Origin: Neisseriaceae bacterium
GTDB lineage: Bacteria; Pseudomonadota; Gammaproteobacteria; Burkholderiales; Chromobacteriaceae
Reading direction: 5' to 3'
Length of the DNA stretch: 64,000 bases
Assembly: GCA_027489245.1 (NCBI GenBank)
Contig: JAIYAC010000016.1
Coordinates: forward strand, 62,001-126,000
The notes under the pieces are model-generated. The model was not told the origin of the DNA, made no database searches, and saw only the letters and a program-made list of their open reading frames with translations. Position 1 is the first letter of the stretch, and each line of letters opens with the position of its first letter. Both the position numbers and the translations under genes were made by a program. This document shows positions 33,392-40,891 of this stretch, one piece after another.

Positions 33392-34466
33392 ACGAATCTG
33401 GGATGCCATTGCTGCCCCGTTTGACGGCTGGCTGATGGCGTTTCTGGCCGGCATCTTCGTGATGAGCATGCTGGTGCTGTTTTCTGCGTCCAACCAAAGC
33501 TGGCACAAGATAGACAACAAGCTGGTCTACACCATCATGGCCCTGACCGTGATGTGGATCATGGCTAACGCCCGCCCGCAAACGGTGATGAACTTTGCCC
33601 CGCCGCTGTACGCGGCCGGCGTGCTGCTGCTGGTGGGTGTGGAGCTGTTCGGCATTACGGTGAACGGCTCCACGCGCTGGCTGAACCTGGGCATTGTGCG
33701 TATCCAGCCATCGGAAATCATGAAAACGGCGCTGCCCATGATGGTGGCCTGGTACTTCCAGAAATACGAAAGCACGCTGAACTGGCGGCATTATCTGGTG
33801 GCGGTGGCGCTGATTGCCGTGCCAGGCGCGCTGGTGCTGAAACAGCCCGACCTGGGCACTGCCGTGCTGATCATGGGCGCCGGTTTCTTTGTGCTGTTCT
33901 TTGCCGGGCTGTCGTGGAAGATCATCATCGGTGGCCTGGTCGCCTTTCTGGCCAGCCTGCCCGTGGTGTGGAACCTGCTGCACGACTACCAGCGCCGCCG
34001 CGTGCTGACACTGATCGACCCCATGCAAGACCCGCTGGGCGACGGCTACCACATTATCCAGTCCATGATCGCCATCGGCTCGGGCGGGCCGTGGGGCAAG
34101 GGCTGGCTCAACGGCAGCCAGACGCACCTGGACTACATCCCCGAGCGCACCACCGACTTTATCTTTGCCGTGTACTCGGAAGAATTCGGCCTGGCCGGCA
34201 ACCTGTTGCTGCTGGCGCTGTACCTGGGGGTGATTACCCGCGGCATGCTGATTACCGCCCGCGCGCAAACCCTGTACGGGCGCCTGTTGGCCGGTGCCAT
34301 CACACTGTCGTTCTTTGTATACGTGTTTGTGAACATGGGCATGGTGGCCGGCATTCTGCCGGTAGTGGGCGTGCCGCTACCCTTTATGTCCTATGGCGGT
34401 ACCGCCACCGTGTCGCTGGCCGTGGCGCTGGGCATGCTGATGAGTATCGGCAACACCAAACGCTAA
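33372..34466 (+). CDS. rodA: Rod-shape SEDS polymerase RodA
   Basis: Elongasome peptidoglycan glycosyltransferase of the SEDS family. The 364-residue integral membrane protein has about ten helices and SEDS motifs NGSTRWLNLGIVRIQPSEIMK, LVLKQPDLGTAVLIMG, ERTTDFIFAVYSEEFGL and VGVPLPFMSYGGTATVS. It is the last gene of the operon, ended by the terminator at 34489-34523. Confidence 0.97.
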   Translation: MQAPLAKRIWDAIAAPFDGWLMAFLAGIFVMSMLVLFSASNQSWHKIDNKLVYTIMALTVMWIMANARPQTVMNFAPPLYAAGVLLLVGVELFGITVNGSTRWLNLGIVRIQPSEIMKTALPMMVAWYFQKYESTLNWRHYLVAVALIAVPGALVLKQPDLGTAVLIMGAGFFVLFFAGLSWKIIIGGLVAFLASLPVVWNLLHDYQRRRVLTLIDPMQDPLGDGYHIIQSMIAIGSGGPWGKGWLNGSQTHLDYIPERTTDFIFAVYSEEFGLAGNLLLLALYLGVITRGMLITARAQTLYGRLLAGAITLSFFVYVFVNMGMVAGILPVVGVPLPFMSYGGTATVSLAVALGMLMSIGNTKR

Positions 34467-34488
34467 ACCCGCCTGACGTGCACCGCAT

Positions 34489-34523
34489 TGCGGCCAACCC
34501 TGCCCGGGGTTGGCCGCATTTTT
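34489..34523 (+). terminator. Terminator of the mre-rodA operon built from two copies of the repeat
   Basis: TGCGGCCAACCC, 6-nt loop, GGGTTGGCCGCA, then TTTTT: a perfect 12-bp stem made of two facing copies of the window-wide motif, followed by a U-run. It begins 22 nt after the rodA stop. In Neisseria and Pasteurellaceae paired uptake sequences are used in the same way. Confidence 0.92.
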
Positions 34524-34685
34524 ATACGTGGTACTTTGGGTACACCCGCCTGGTTTGATACCGTCTTCATTCAAACGATCGTTGCAAAAGCCACCGCACC
34601 CTCCGCAATATAGAGCCGCGACTCTAGAGAGCGCAACACAAGGACTGCCCCGCCACGACGGTGCAGCCAGACACGAGGAGGCAAT

Positions 34686-35558
34686 ATGGATTTCAGCATC
34701 GATCTGCTACTGCTGGCGCTCGCGCCATTGTTTGTCGGCTGTGTGGCCGCCGAGGCCTGGTACTGGGCCAAACGCGGCCGCCACGACATCTACAGCTGGC
34801 GCGATACGCTGTGCAACGCGGGCCTGGCGCTGCTGCACCAGGGCGCCGACAAGCTGGCCTGGCTGCTGGTGATACCGCTGTACCAGTACGTTTACCAGCA
34901 CTACCGCTTGTTTGACCCGGGCCACGGCTGGGGCAGCTTTGTGCTGCTGTTTCTGGCGCAAGACCTGCTGTACTACGGGTTTCACCGCGCCAGCCACCGC
35001 GTGCGCTGGCTATGGGCGGCGCATAGCGTGCACCACAGCTCCACGCGCATGAACCTGTCCACCGCCTTCCGCCAGAGCCTGATGTACCCGCTGGCCGGCA
35101 TGTGGGCGTTCTGGCTGCCGCTGGCCTGGCTGGGCTTTGCCCCGCCGCTGGTGGTGGGCGTGGTGCTGCTGAACCTGGCGTTCCAGTTTTTTGTGCACAC
35201 CCAGGCCATCCCCAAGCTGGGCTGGCTGGAATACATCTTCAACACCCCGTCCATCCACCGCAGCCACCACGCACGCAACCCCTGCTATATCGACCGCAAC
35301 TACGCTGGCGTACTGGTAATCTGGGACCGCCTGTTCGGCAGCTACGTGGCCGAACGCGACGACACCCCGTGCGAATACGGCACGCTCAAGCCGGTAAACA
35401 GCGTGAACCCGCTATGGGTCAGCGTGGTGGAGTGGCGCGACATGCTGCGCGAAACCTTGGCCGCACGCAGCTGGCGTGCGCGACTCGTGCTGCTGTTTGG
35501 CCCACCCGAGGTGGCCGAGCGCGTTGCTGCTCAAAACAGCCAGCGCCACACCCCGTAA
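34686..35558 (+). CDS. Sterol desaturase / fatty acid hydroxylase family membrane protein
   Basis: A 290-residue di-iron membrane enzyme of the fatty-acid-hydroxylase superfamily. The three histidine clusters are present: HRASHRV, HSVHHSS and the late HRSHHA, on a four-helix core (LLLALAPLFVGCV, LAWLLVIPLYQYV, FVLLFLAQDLLYY, LAGMWAFWLPLAWLGFAPPLVVG, read in parts). A GAGGAGG site precedes the ATG by 5 nt. The substrate cannot be inferred; family members hydroxylate or desaturate lipids, carotenoids or ether lipids. It is monocistronic and its 3' end overlaps azlD by 28 nt on the opposite strand. Confidence 0.9.
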   Translation: MDFSIDLLLLALAPLFVGCVAAEAWYWAKRGRHDIYSWRDTLCNAGLALLHQGADKLAWLLVIPLYQYVYQHYRLFDPGHGWGSFVLLFLAQDLLYYGFHRASHRVRWLWAAHSVHHSSTRMNLSTAFRQSLMYPLAGMWAFWLPLAWLGFAPPLVVGVVLLNLAFQFFVHTQAIPKLGWLEYIFNTPSIHRSHHARNPCYIDRNYAGVLVIWDRLFGSYVAERDDTPCEYGTLKPVNSVNPLWVSVVEWRDMLRETLAARSWRARLVLLFGPPEVAERVAAQNSQRHTP

Positions 35559-35851
35559 ACCGCAAACCCCAGCAGGATGGCCGGCAGCGTCTGGCGGCTG
35601 AAAAACGCCACCATCGCGGCAGCCAGGGTGCCTGGCAGGTAGGCGTTGGCCGCACTCAGGTCGATGTGGCCTTGCGGGGCCAGCGCCATCGGCACGATCA
35701 GCGCGGTCAGCACCGCCGCAGGCACATAGTGCAGCGCACGCTGCAACAGCGGCGGGAACACCAGGCGGTGGCCAAACACCAGAAAGCTCAGGCGGATGCC
35801 GTAGGTCACCACCACCATACCGGCGATGGCCAGCAACAGGTTCATCGTCAT
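35531..35851 (-). CDS. azlD: AzlD family membrane protein
   Basis: Small partner of AzlC in a branched-chain amino acid exporter. The 106-residue product has four hydrophobic segments ([64 protein letters not shown], read in parts) and the family's YGIR near the N-terminus. It starts with ATGA overlapping the azlC stop by 4 nt. The 3' end overlaps the convergent hydroxylase gene by 28 bp. Confidence 0.88.
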   Translation of the reverse strand: MTMNLLLAIAGMVVVTYGIRLSFLVFGHRLVFPPLLQRALHYVPAAVLTALIVPMALAPQGHIDLSAANAYLPGTLAAAMVAFFSRQTLPAILLGFAVYGVWRWLF

Positions 35852-36564
35852 GCTTTTTCCCCCCGTGGCTGGCCTGCGGCCAACCTTTCCACCAGCAAAC
35901 CGGCCAGCACCCCGGCCAGCGCAGCCAGCATCAGCCCTAGCTTGTACGGCAGATGGCGCGCCAGCAGCGCCACCGTCCCGGCAGCCAGTGCCGCCGCCAG
36001 CACCGGCCGCTGGCGCAACTGCGGCGCCACGATGGCGGCAAAGGTCGCCACCATGGCAAAGTCCAGCCCCAGCTCGGCCAGGCCCGGCACGCTTTGCCCC
36101 AGCAGCACCCCGGCCACGGTCCACAGCTGCCAGTTCAGGTACATGGCCAGCGACGAGCCCAGCCAGTACCACACCCCGGCCTCACCGGTACCGTGCTCGC
36201 GCAGGTAGCGCTCCACCACGGCAAAGGTTTCATCGGTAAGCCAGAACGCCAGCGGCCAGCGCCAGCGTGCCGGCAGGTGACGCACATAGGGCAGCAGGCT
36301 GGCGCTGTACAGCGCATGGCGCAGGTTCACCACAAAGGTGGTCAGCCAGATCACCGGCAAAGCGGCACCGCCGCCGATCAGGCTCACCGCCACAAACTGC
36401 GATGAGCCGGCAAACACCAGCGCCGACAGCGCCAGCACCGCCCACACAGGTATGCCGCTGGCAATGGCCAGCGTACCGAAAATCACGCCAAACGGCGCCG
36501 CGCCCACCAGCATCGGCACCGTATCGCGCGCGCCCGCCAGCAAGGCGGCACGGGTAAGGTTCAT
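35848..36564 (-). CDS. azlC: AzlC family permease (branched-chain amino acid efflux)
   Basis: Inner-membrane protein of the AzlC/YgaZ family, which exports valine or other branched-chain amino acids together with AzlD/YgaH. The 238-residue protein has several transmembrane helices and the conserved [47 protein letters not shown] and [10 protein letters not shown] motifs. ATG 36562-36564 starts the homologous region; the frame extends upstream without support. One copy of the GGTTGGCCGCA repeat lies 21 nt upstream. Confidence 0.9.
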   Translation of the reverse strand: MNLTRAALLAGARDTVPMLVGAAPFGVIFGTLAIASGIPVWAVLALSALVFAGSSQFVAVSLIGGGAALPVIWLTTFVVNLRHALYSASLLPYVRHLPARWRWPLAFWLTDETFAVVERYLREHGTGEAGVWYWLGSSLAMYLNWQLWTVAGVLLGQSVPGLAELGLDFAMVATFAAIVAPQLRQRPVLAAALAAGTVALLARHLPYKLGLMLAALAGVLAGLLVERLAAGQPRGEKA

Positions 36565-36580
36565 GCAAGACTCCACAAGT

Positions 36581-37048
36581 TCAAGGTTGGCCGCAGGCGG
36601 CAGCGTGGTCGCGCCAGGCCTGCAGCAGGGGTGCCCACGCTGGCGGGTTGCCCAGGTAACACAGCGCCCCGGCGGGCGGCTGCCAGCCTGCCTGTGCACT
36701 GGCGGTCCAGATATGGGCTACCGGCTGCCACGCCGGTGCATCGTCCAGCGTGCCGGGCTTGATGCTGAGCACGTCACCGTTACCCGAGGTACGGTGGAAC
36801 AGGCGTGTACCGCATTGCGGGCAGAAATCGCAGTCCATCACGCGCCCGGACGGCGTGTGGCGCTGCCAACGCTGCAAGCTACCCTGCAGCAGGGTCAGCT
36901 GCGCCTGGCGTACCCACAGCGCCATACCGAAAGCACTGGCCGACTGGCGCTGACATTCGCGGCAATGGCAGGCAAACACAGTGGCCACCTCGCCCTGCAC
37001 GCGGTAGCGCACCGCGCCACACTGACACTGGCCGTGAAAGGTGTGCAT
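36581..37048 (-). CDS. GFA family protein (CENP-V/Gfa zinc domain)
   Basis: A 155-residue member of the glutathione-dependent formaldehyde-activating family. The zinc-binding cysteines are all present: [24 protein letters not shown] and [10 protein letters not shown]. Many family members are not formaldehyde-active, so only the fold is claimed. A formaldehyde pathway (adhC-fghA) is also in this window, but 26 kb away. ATG 37046-37048 has a G-rich site 6 nt upstream. It ends 16 nt before the azlC start, so the two may be co-transcribed. Confidence 0.88.
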   Translation of the reverse strand: MHTFHGQCQCGAVRYRVQGEVATVFACHCRECQRQSASAFGMALWVRQAQLTLLQGSLQRWQRHTPSGRVMDCDFCPQCGTRLFHRTSGNGDVLSIKPGTLDDAPAWQPVAHIWTASAQAGWQPPAGALCYLGNPPAWAPLLQAWRDHAAACGQP

Positions 37049-37167
37049 AGCATGCCCCCCAAGTAAAAAGCCATTCTGGCACGCGCCGCAGGCGGCGCGA
37101 TGGAACAGCTTGTTCATCACCCACTATGCCGGCAGACAAAACAGCTGGCTTGAACGATCTTGCGCAG

Positions 37168-37995
37168 CTAGCGGCCACGCACCGTGCGCTGGTAGGCGGC
37201 CGGCGTAATGCCCAGCGCGGCGCGAAAGGCGCGCGTCAGCTGCGGCTGGTCGGCAAAGCCCAGCTGCGCGGCCACCTGCACCGGCGGCACACCCTGCGCC
37301 AGCAGGCGGCGGGCGCGCGCCACGCGCAGCTGGTTACGCCACGCTACCGGCGGCAGGCCGAACTGCTGGCGAAAACGGCGGTTGAGGTGCCACGGCGACA
37401 GCCCGGCCTCGTCGGCCAGCGTCTGCAGGGAAAGGTTGTCGGCCAGGCGGTCTGCCAGCAGGCTGCGCACGCGCTGCAGGGCCGGATGGGCATCGGGGAG
37501 CGCCGCCTCGCGCACGCCCATGTGGCGGGTGAGCACATCGGCAAAAATGCCCTGCTGCACGCTTTCGCGCAGCAGGCGGTCCTTGCTGTCGCGCAGTAGC
37601 GGCTGCAGCTGCCACAGCCGTTGCCACAGCTCGGGGTCGTATACCACGGTGTCACGGAAATAAGGCTGCACCGGGCGGCCCGCCATCTGGCTGGCCAGGC
37701 CTTGTATCAGCGCGGCCGACGGGTAATAGCCGTGATAGCCCCAGCCGGCGTCGTGCGCCGAGCGGCCGGTGTGGACTTCGCCAGGGTTAATCAGGATCAG
37801 CGCGCCCGGCCCGGCCACGTGGGTGCCGCCGCGCCAGTGGTAGGACTGCGCGCCCCAGTGCACGGTGTTCACCACGTACTCCTCGTGGAAGTGCGGGGCA
37901 AACACCTGGCGGGTATAGAAGGCGTCCAGCAGCTCCAGCGGCGCAATATCGTCGGCGCGAAAGAAGCGGGCGTGTTCGGGGCGGGCAGCGGTCAT
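37168..37995 (-). CDS. AraC family transcriptional regulator
   Basis: A 275-residue regulator with an N-terminal cupin-type sensor (FAPHFHEEYVVNTV, GPGALILINPGEVHTG) and a C-terminal double helix-turn-helix: LQTLADEAGLSPWHLNRRF and QVAAQLGFADQPQLTRAFRAALGITPAAY (read in parts). This layout is the AraC_binding/HTH_18 type. It lies upstream of the GFA-azlC-azlD genes on the same strand with a 119-nt gap, which makes these a plausible target. The ligand is unknown. Confidence 0.9.
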   Translation of the reverse strand: MTAARPEHARFFRADDIAPLELLDAFYTRQVFAPHFHEEYVVNTVHWGAQSYHWRGGTHVAGPGALILINPGEVHTGRSAHDAGWGYHGYYPSAALIQGLASQMAGRPVQPYFRDTVVYDPELWQRLWQLQPLLRDSKDRLLRESVQQGIFADVLTRHMGVREAALPDAHPALQRVRSLLADRLADNLSLQTLADEAGLSPWHLNRRFRQQFGLPPVAWRNQLRVARARRLLAQGVPPVQVAAQLGFADQPQLTRAFRAALGITPAAYQRTVRGR

Positions 37996-38062
37996 GGTGC
38001 GGCGGCAGCGGGGTGATGCTGCATTCTGGCACAGCCCCGCCGCGCCGTTTTGAACGATCTTG

Positions 38063-38707
38063 TCAGGAACCCGCCATGAAGGTGCGGATGCCGGAACCGA
38101 TAAACTGCACGCCGACGCAAATCAGCAAAAAGCCCATCAGCCGGCCCAGCACCTCGGTACCCGCGCGGCCAATGCGCTGCGCAATCCAGCCGGCCGAGCG
38201 CAGCAGCAGGAAAATACCGGCGCAGGTCGCAAAGATAGCCAGCGTGGTCATGCCCAGCGCCAGCAGGCGCGCGGTATGGTTGCCCAGCTCGGCAATTTCG
38301 GTGGCCATACCGATCACCACGGCGATGGTCCCTGGCCCGCTGATACCCGGCATGGCCAGCGGAAAGAACGAATAATCCTCGCGCCGCTTGGTGCTGGGCG
38401 CCATACCGGGGTCTTGCGACAGAAACAGCATGCGGTAGCCCAGGGTAGCCACCACAAAGCCACCGGCAATGCGCAGCGCGCCGTAGCTGATGCCAAACGC
38501 CCCTAGAATCACATTACCCGCCAGCAGCGACACCAGCATGATGGCCGCCGCGTACACGCAGGCCATGCGTGCCTGGTGGGCGCGGCGCAGCTCGCTCATG
38601 CCCTGGGTCAGGCTGACGAACAGCGGAATCTTGGACAGCGGGTTGGTAATGACCAGCAGGCTGACCAGCCCGCCAAAGAAAAACTGCAGATACAGCGCTT
38701 TGATCAT
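38063..38707 (-). CDS. MarC family integral membrane protein
   Basis: A 214-residue inner-membrane protein with six hydrophobic segments. The MarC/YchE/YhgN pattern is clear: LVSLLVITNPLSKIPLFVSLTQGM, LRIAGGFVVATLGYRML and the re-entrant PLAMPGISGPGTIAVVIGM. The family is conserved but its substrate is not established; the link to multiple antibiotic resistance was later questioned. The start at 38705-38707 matches the family. It is divergent from the copper-chaperone gene. Confidence 0.9.
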   Translation of the reverse strand: MIKALYLQFFFGGLVSLLVITNPLSKIPLFVSLTQGMSELRRAHQARMACVYAAAIMLVSLLAGNVILGAFGISYGALRIAGGFVVATLGYRMLFLSQDPGMAPSTKRREDYSFFPLAMPGISGPGTIAVVIGMATEIAELGNHTARLLALGMTTLAIFATCAGIFLLLRSAGWIAQRIGRAGTEVLGRLMGFLLICVGVQFIGSGIRTFMAGS

Positions 38708-38938
38708 GATGCATTTCAGCAATAAGTTGGCCGCCATTGTAGCCAGCTGGCGCCGCCCTGCACGCCCCGGCCGTGAAAGACAATAAAATTGCGGCCGCGG
38801 CCAGCAGGGGCGCACAGGCTGCCGCGCGGGCAGGCATGGCGGGTGCGGCATTTTGTCGCAGGACAATGTGCCGCAGGCGCGGTGGTGGTAGCCTTGCGGC
38901 CAACCCTGTCCGCTTTATGTTTTTGCAAAGGAATCCGT

Positions 38939-39397
38939 ATGCGCAAACTCGCCGTCCTGGCCCTGGCCTCCCTGCTGTCCCTGCCTGCCCTGGCGCACGA
39001 CTACACCGCTGGCGCCCTGAAAATCGGCCACCCGTGGAGCCGTGCCATGCCGGCTACCAGCCCGACTGCAGGCGTGTTCATGACCATCAACAACACCGGC
39101 AAGGATGCCGACAAACTGGTATCCGCCAGCAGCCCGCAGGCCGGCAAGATCGAGCTGCACACCCATGTCAACGACAACGGCGTGATGCGCATGCGCGAAG
39201 TGGCGGGCGGTATTGCCGTACCGGCTGGCGAGGCCACCAAGCTGGCCCCCGGCGGCCTGCACGTGATGCTGTTCGACATCAAGCAGCAAGCCAAGGTGGA
39301 CGACAAGTTCCCGCTGGTGCTGAAGTTTGAAAAAGCCGGTGAAGTAAAAGTAGACGTGAAAGTGGAAGACGGCGCCCCCGCCGCCCACGCTCACTAA
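38939..39397 (+). CDS. Periplasmic PCu(A)C-type copper chaperone
   Basis: Exported cupredoxin-like protein of the PCu(A)C (DUF461) family, which delivers Cu(I) to cytochrome oxidase. The 152-residue precursor has a signal peptide RKLAVLALASLLSLPALA ending before HDYTAG. The mature part shows HPWSRAMPATSPTAGVFM, giving Met-x10-Met, then SSPQAGKIELHTHVNDNGVMRMR. Most relatives have HxM where this one has HTH, so the copper site may be altered. A C-terminal HAH may add ligands. AAGGA lies 7 nt before ATG 38939. No oxidase genes are nearby. Confidence 0.88.
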   Translation: MRKLAVLALASLLSLPALAHDYTAGALKIGHPWSRAMPATSPTAGVFMTINNTGKDADKLVSASSPQAGKIELHTHVNDNGVMRMREVAGGIAVPAGEATKLAPGGLHVMLFDIKQQAKVDDKFPLVLKFEKAGEVKVDVKVEDGAPAAHAH

Positions 39398-39418
39398 GCG
39401 CTTGCGCCACATGAAAAA

Positions 39419-39436
39419 GGCTGCCCGAAGGCAGCC
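39419..39436 (-). terminator. Intrinsic terminator reading out of glpQ
   Basis: GGCTGCC, CGAA, GGCAGCC, followed on the minus strand by TTTTTC. It lies 185 nt beyond the glpQ stop and just after the convergent copper-chaperone gene. An identical hairpin at 39580-39597 serves the opposite strand. Confidence 0.65.
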
Positions 39437-39534
39437 TCAGGCTGCTGACAAAGTACCGGCCACGGTTTTACCGGACCCGGCCAAGCCGGGCCGCGCCACA
39501 TAGGTCTTTGAATCCGCAGCCTTCCTGCTTACAA

Positions 39535-39569
39535 GACAAAGCCTGTTTGCGTTGCAAACAGGCTTTGTC
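39535..39569. repeat. 16-bp perfect inverted repeat between convergent genes
   Basis: GACAAAGCCTGTTTGC, GTT, GCAAACAGGCTTTGTC: a 16-bp perfect stem with a 3-nt loop, between the two GGCTGCC hairpins. Together they make a heavily structured 223-bp intergenic segment. It may act as a transcription block, an RNA-stability element or part of a small RNA. Confidence 0.6.
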
Positions 39570-39579
39570 ATCAATTTCA

Positions 39580-39604
39580 GGCTGCCCGAAGGCAGCCTTT
39601 TTTG
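39580..39604 (+). terminator. Intrinsic terminator on the plus strand after the copper-chaperone gene
   Basis: GGCTGCC, CGAA, GGCAGCC, then TTTTTTT. It lies about 180 nt after the chaperone stop and 17 nt before the glpQ stop. Confidence 0.75.
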
Positions 39605-39620
39605 TTACCGCTACGGGTGC

Positions 39621-40778
39621 TTATTTTTGCAGCAGGCGGCGCGCGGCCACGGCGGTGTCGGTGTAGTCGGTAAACACGCCATCCACGCCCAGCTCGAAGT
39701 AAGCGCGATACTCTTCCAGCGGGCTGTCCTGGAAGTTGGCCGCCAGGTGCTTGGACTCGTTACGGAAAGTATACGGGTGTACCAGCAGGCCGGCTTTGTG
39801 CGCGTTCTTCACCACGTCGCTCGGCTCGATCAGCGTCATGTCGCGCTGGTCGACGACCTTGTCGCCATCCACGTCGCCAGCCTTGCCGGTTTTCGGGTCC
39901 AGCATTGCCTGCCAGCTGATCAGGTACGGCTTCCACGGGCCAATGCCGTCGGCAAAGGTCTTGATCTCTTTCAGGCTGGCCGGGGTCAGCATGTCGGCGT
40001 AGGTGCGCTTGTCGCCGGATACCACGTGGTCGTACGGGGTGTTGGCATCAATGGTGCCGTCCGGGCGCACGTCGTTGGCGTCCAGCAGGTACACCAGCTT
40101 GTTGGCGGTCAGCTTGCGCAGCTGCTTGAGGTTGGCCGCTTCGAACGACTGGATGAACACCGGCGCGTCTTTGCGGTTCAGCTTGTATTTTTGCAGCAGG
40201 GCGACCAGCGGTTTTTCCAGGCCCAGACCCAGCTGCTGGTGATAGGTGGGGTGCTTGGTTTCCGGGTAGATGCCGATCTGGCGGCCGGTTTCCTTCGATT
40301 TGGCTTCGCGCAGTGCCAGCACTTCTTCAAAGGTCGGCACCTGGAACTGGCCGTCAAAGGCCTTGCTACGGTCGCCACGCGGCTGGATGGCGCGCAGGGT
40401 CTTGATCTCGGCCAGGGTAAAGTCGCTGGCAAACCAGCCCTCTTCCTCGTTGCCGTCTACCTTCATGGTACGCTTGCGGCTGGCAAACTCGGGGCGCTTG
40501 GCCACGTCGGTGGTGTCTTTCAGGTTGGGCTCGTGGCGGGCAATCAGCACGCCATCCTTGGTGGCCACCAGGTCCGGCTCGATAAAGTCTGCACCCAGCT
40601 CGATCGCCTTGGCGTAGCCTTCCAGCGTGTGGTCGGGCATGTAGCCGGACGCGCCACGGTGGGCAATGACCAGCGGTGCCTTGCCGTCCAGCGTGGGGAA
40701 AACCGGCTTGCCGGCTGCCCAGGCCGGTGCGGCCAACGTAGCAGACACAGCCATGGCGATGATGATCTTCTTGTTCAT
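39621..40778 (-). CDS. glpQ: Periplasmic glycerophosphodiester phosphodiesterase GlpQ
   Basis: Hydrolyses glycerophosphodiesters to glycerol-3-phosphate and an alcohol in the periplasm. The 385-residue precursor has a signal peptide [19 protein letters not shown] cut before AGKPVF. The GDPD domain shows [20 protein letters not shown] (catalytic His and metal site), [35 protein letters not shown] and [13 protein letters not shown] 40776-40778 has GGGGG 6 nt upstream. Monocistronic; no glpT is visible. Confidence 0.95.
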   Translation of the reverse strand: MNKKIIIAMAVSATLAAPAWAAGKPVFPTLDGKAPLVIAHRGASGYMPDHTLEGYAKAIELGADFIEPDLVATKDGVLIARHEPNLKDTTDVAKRPEFASRKRTMKVDGNEEEGWFASDFTLAEIKTLRAIQPRGDRSKAFDGQFQVPTFEEVLALREAKSKETGRQIGIYPETKHPTYHQQLGLGLEKPLVALLQKYKLNRKDAPVFIQSFEAANLKQLRKLTANKLVYLLDANDVRPDGTIDANTPYDHVVSGDKRTYADMLTPASLKEIKTFADGIGPWKPYLISWQAMLDPKTGKAGDVDGDKVVDQRDMTLIEPSDVVKNAHKAGLLVHPYTFRNESKHLAANFQDSPLEEYRAYFELGVDGVFTDYTDTAVAARRLLQK

Positions 40779-40891
40779 TGCTACCCCCTGAGTAATACAC
40801 GTGTCGATGAAAGCCACCAGTCTGGCACACGCATGTGATGCTTTTTTGACAAGGCTGCGGCTTTGCCTGCAAGGGTAGGGTGCAAACTGCT

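Noticed and set aside
35645..35654. Reading the TGCGGCCAAC excess as codon bias for Ala-Ala-Asn only
   Set aside because: Several copies are in other frames (VGR, CGQ, SWP), on the opposite strand to coding, or between genes.
36581..37048. Naming the GFA-family gene as a formaldehyde-activating enzyme
   Set aside because: Many GFA-fold proteins lack that activity and the adhC-fghA genes are 26 kb away, so only the fold is claimed.
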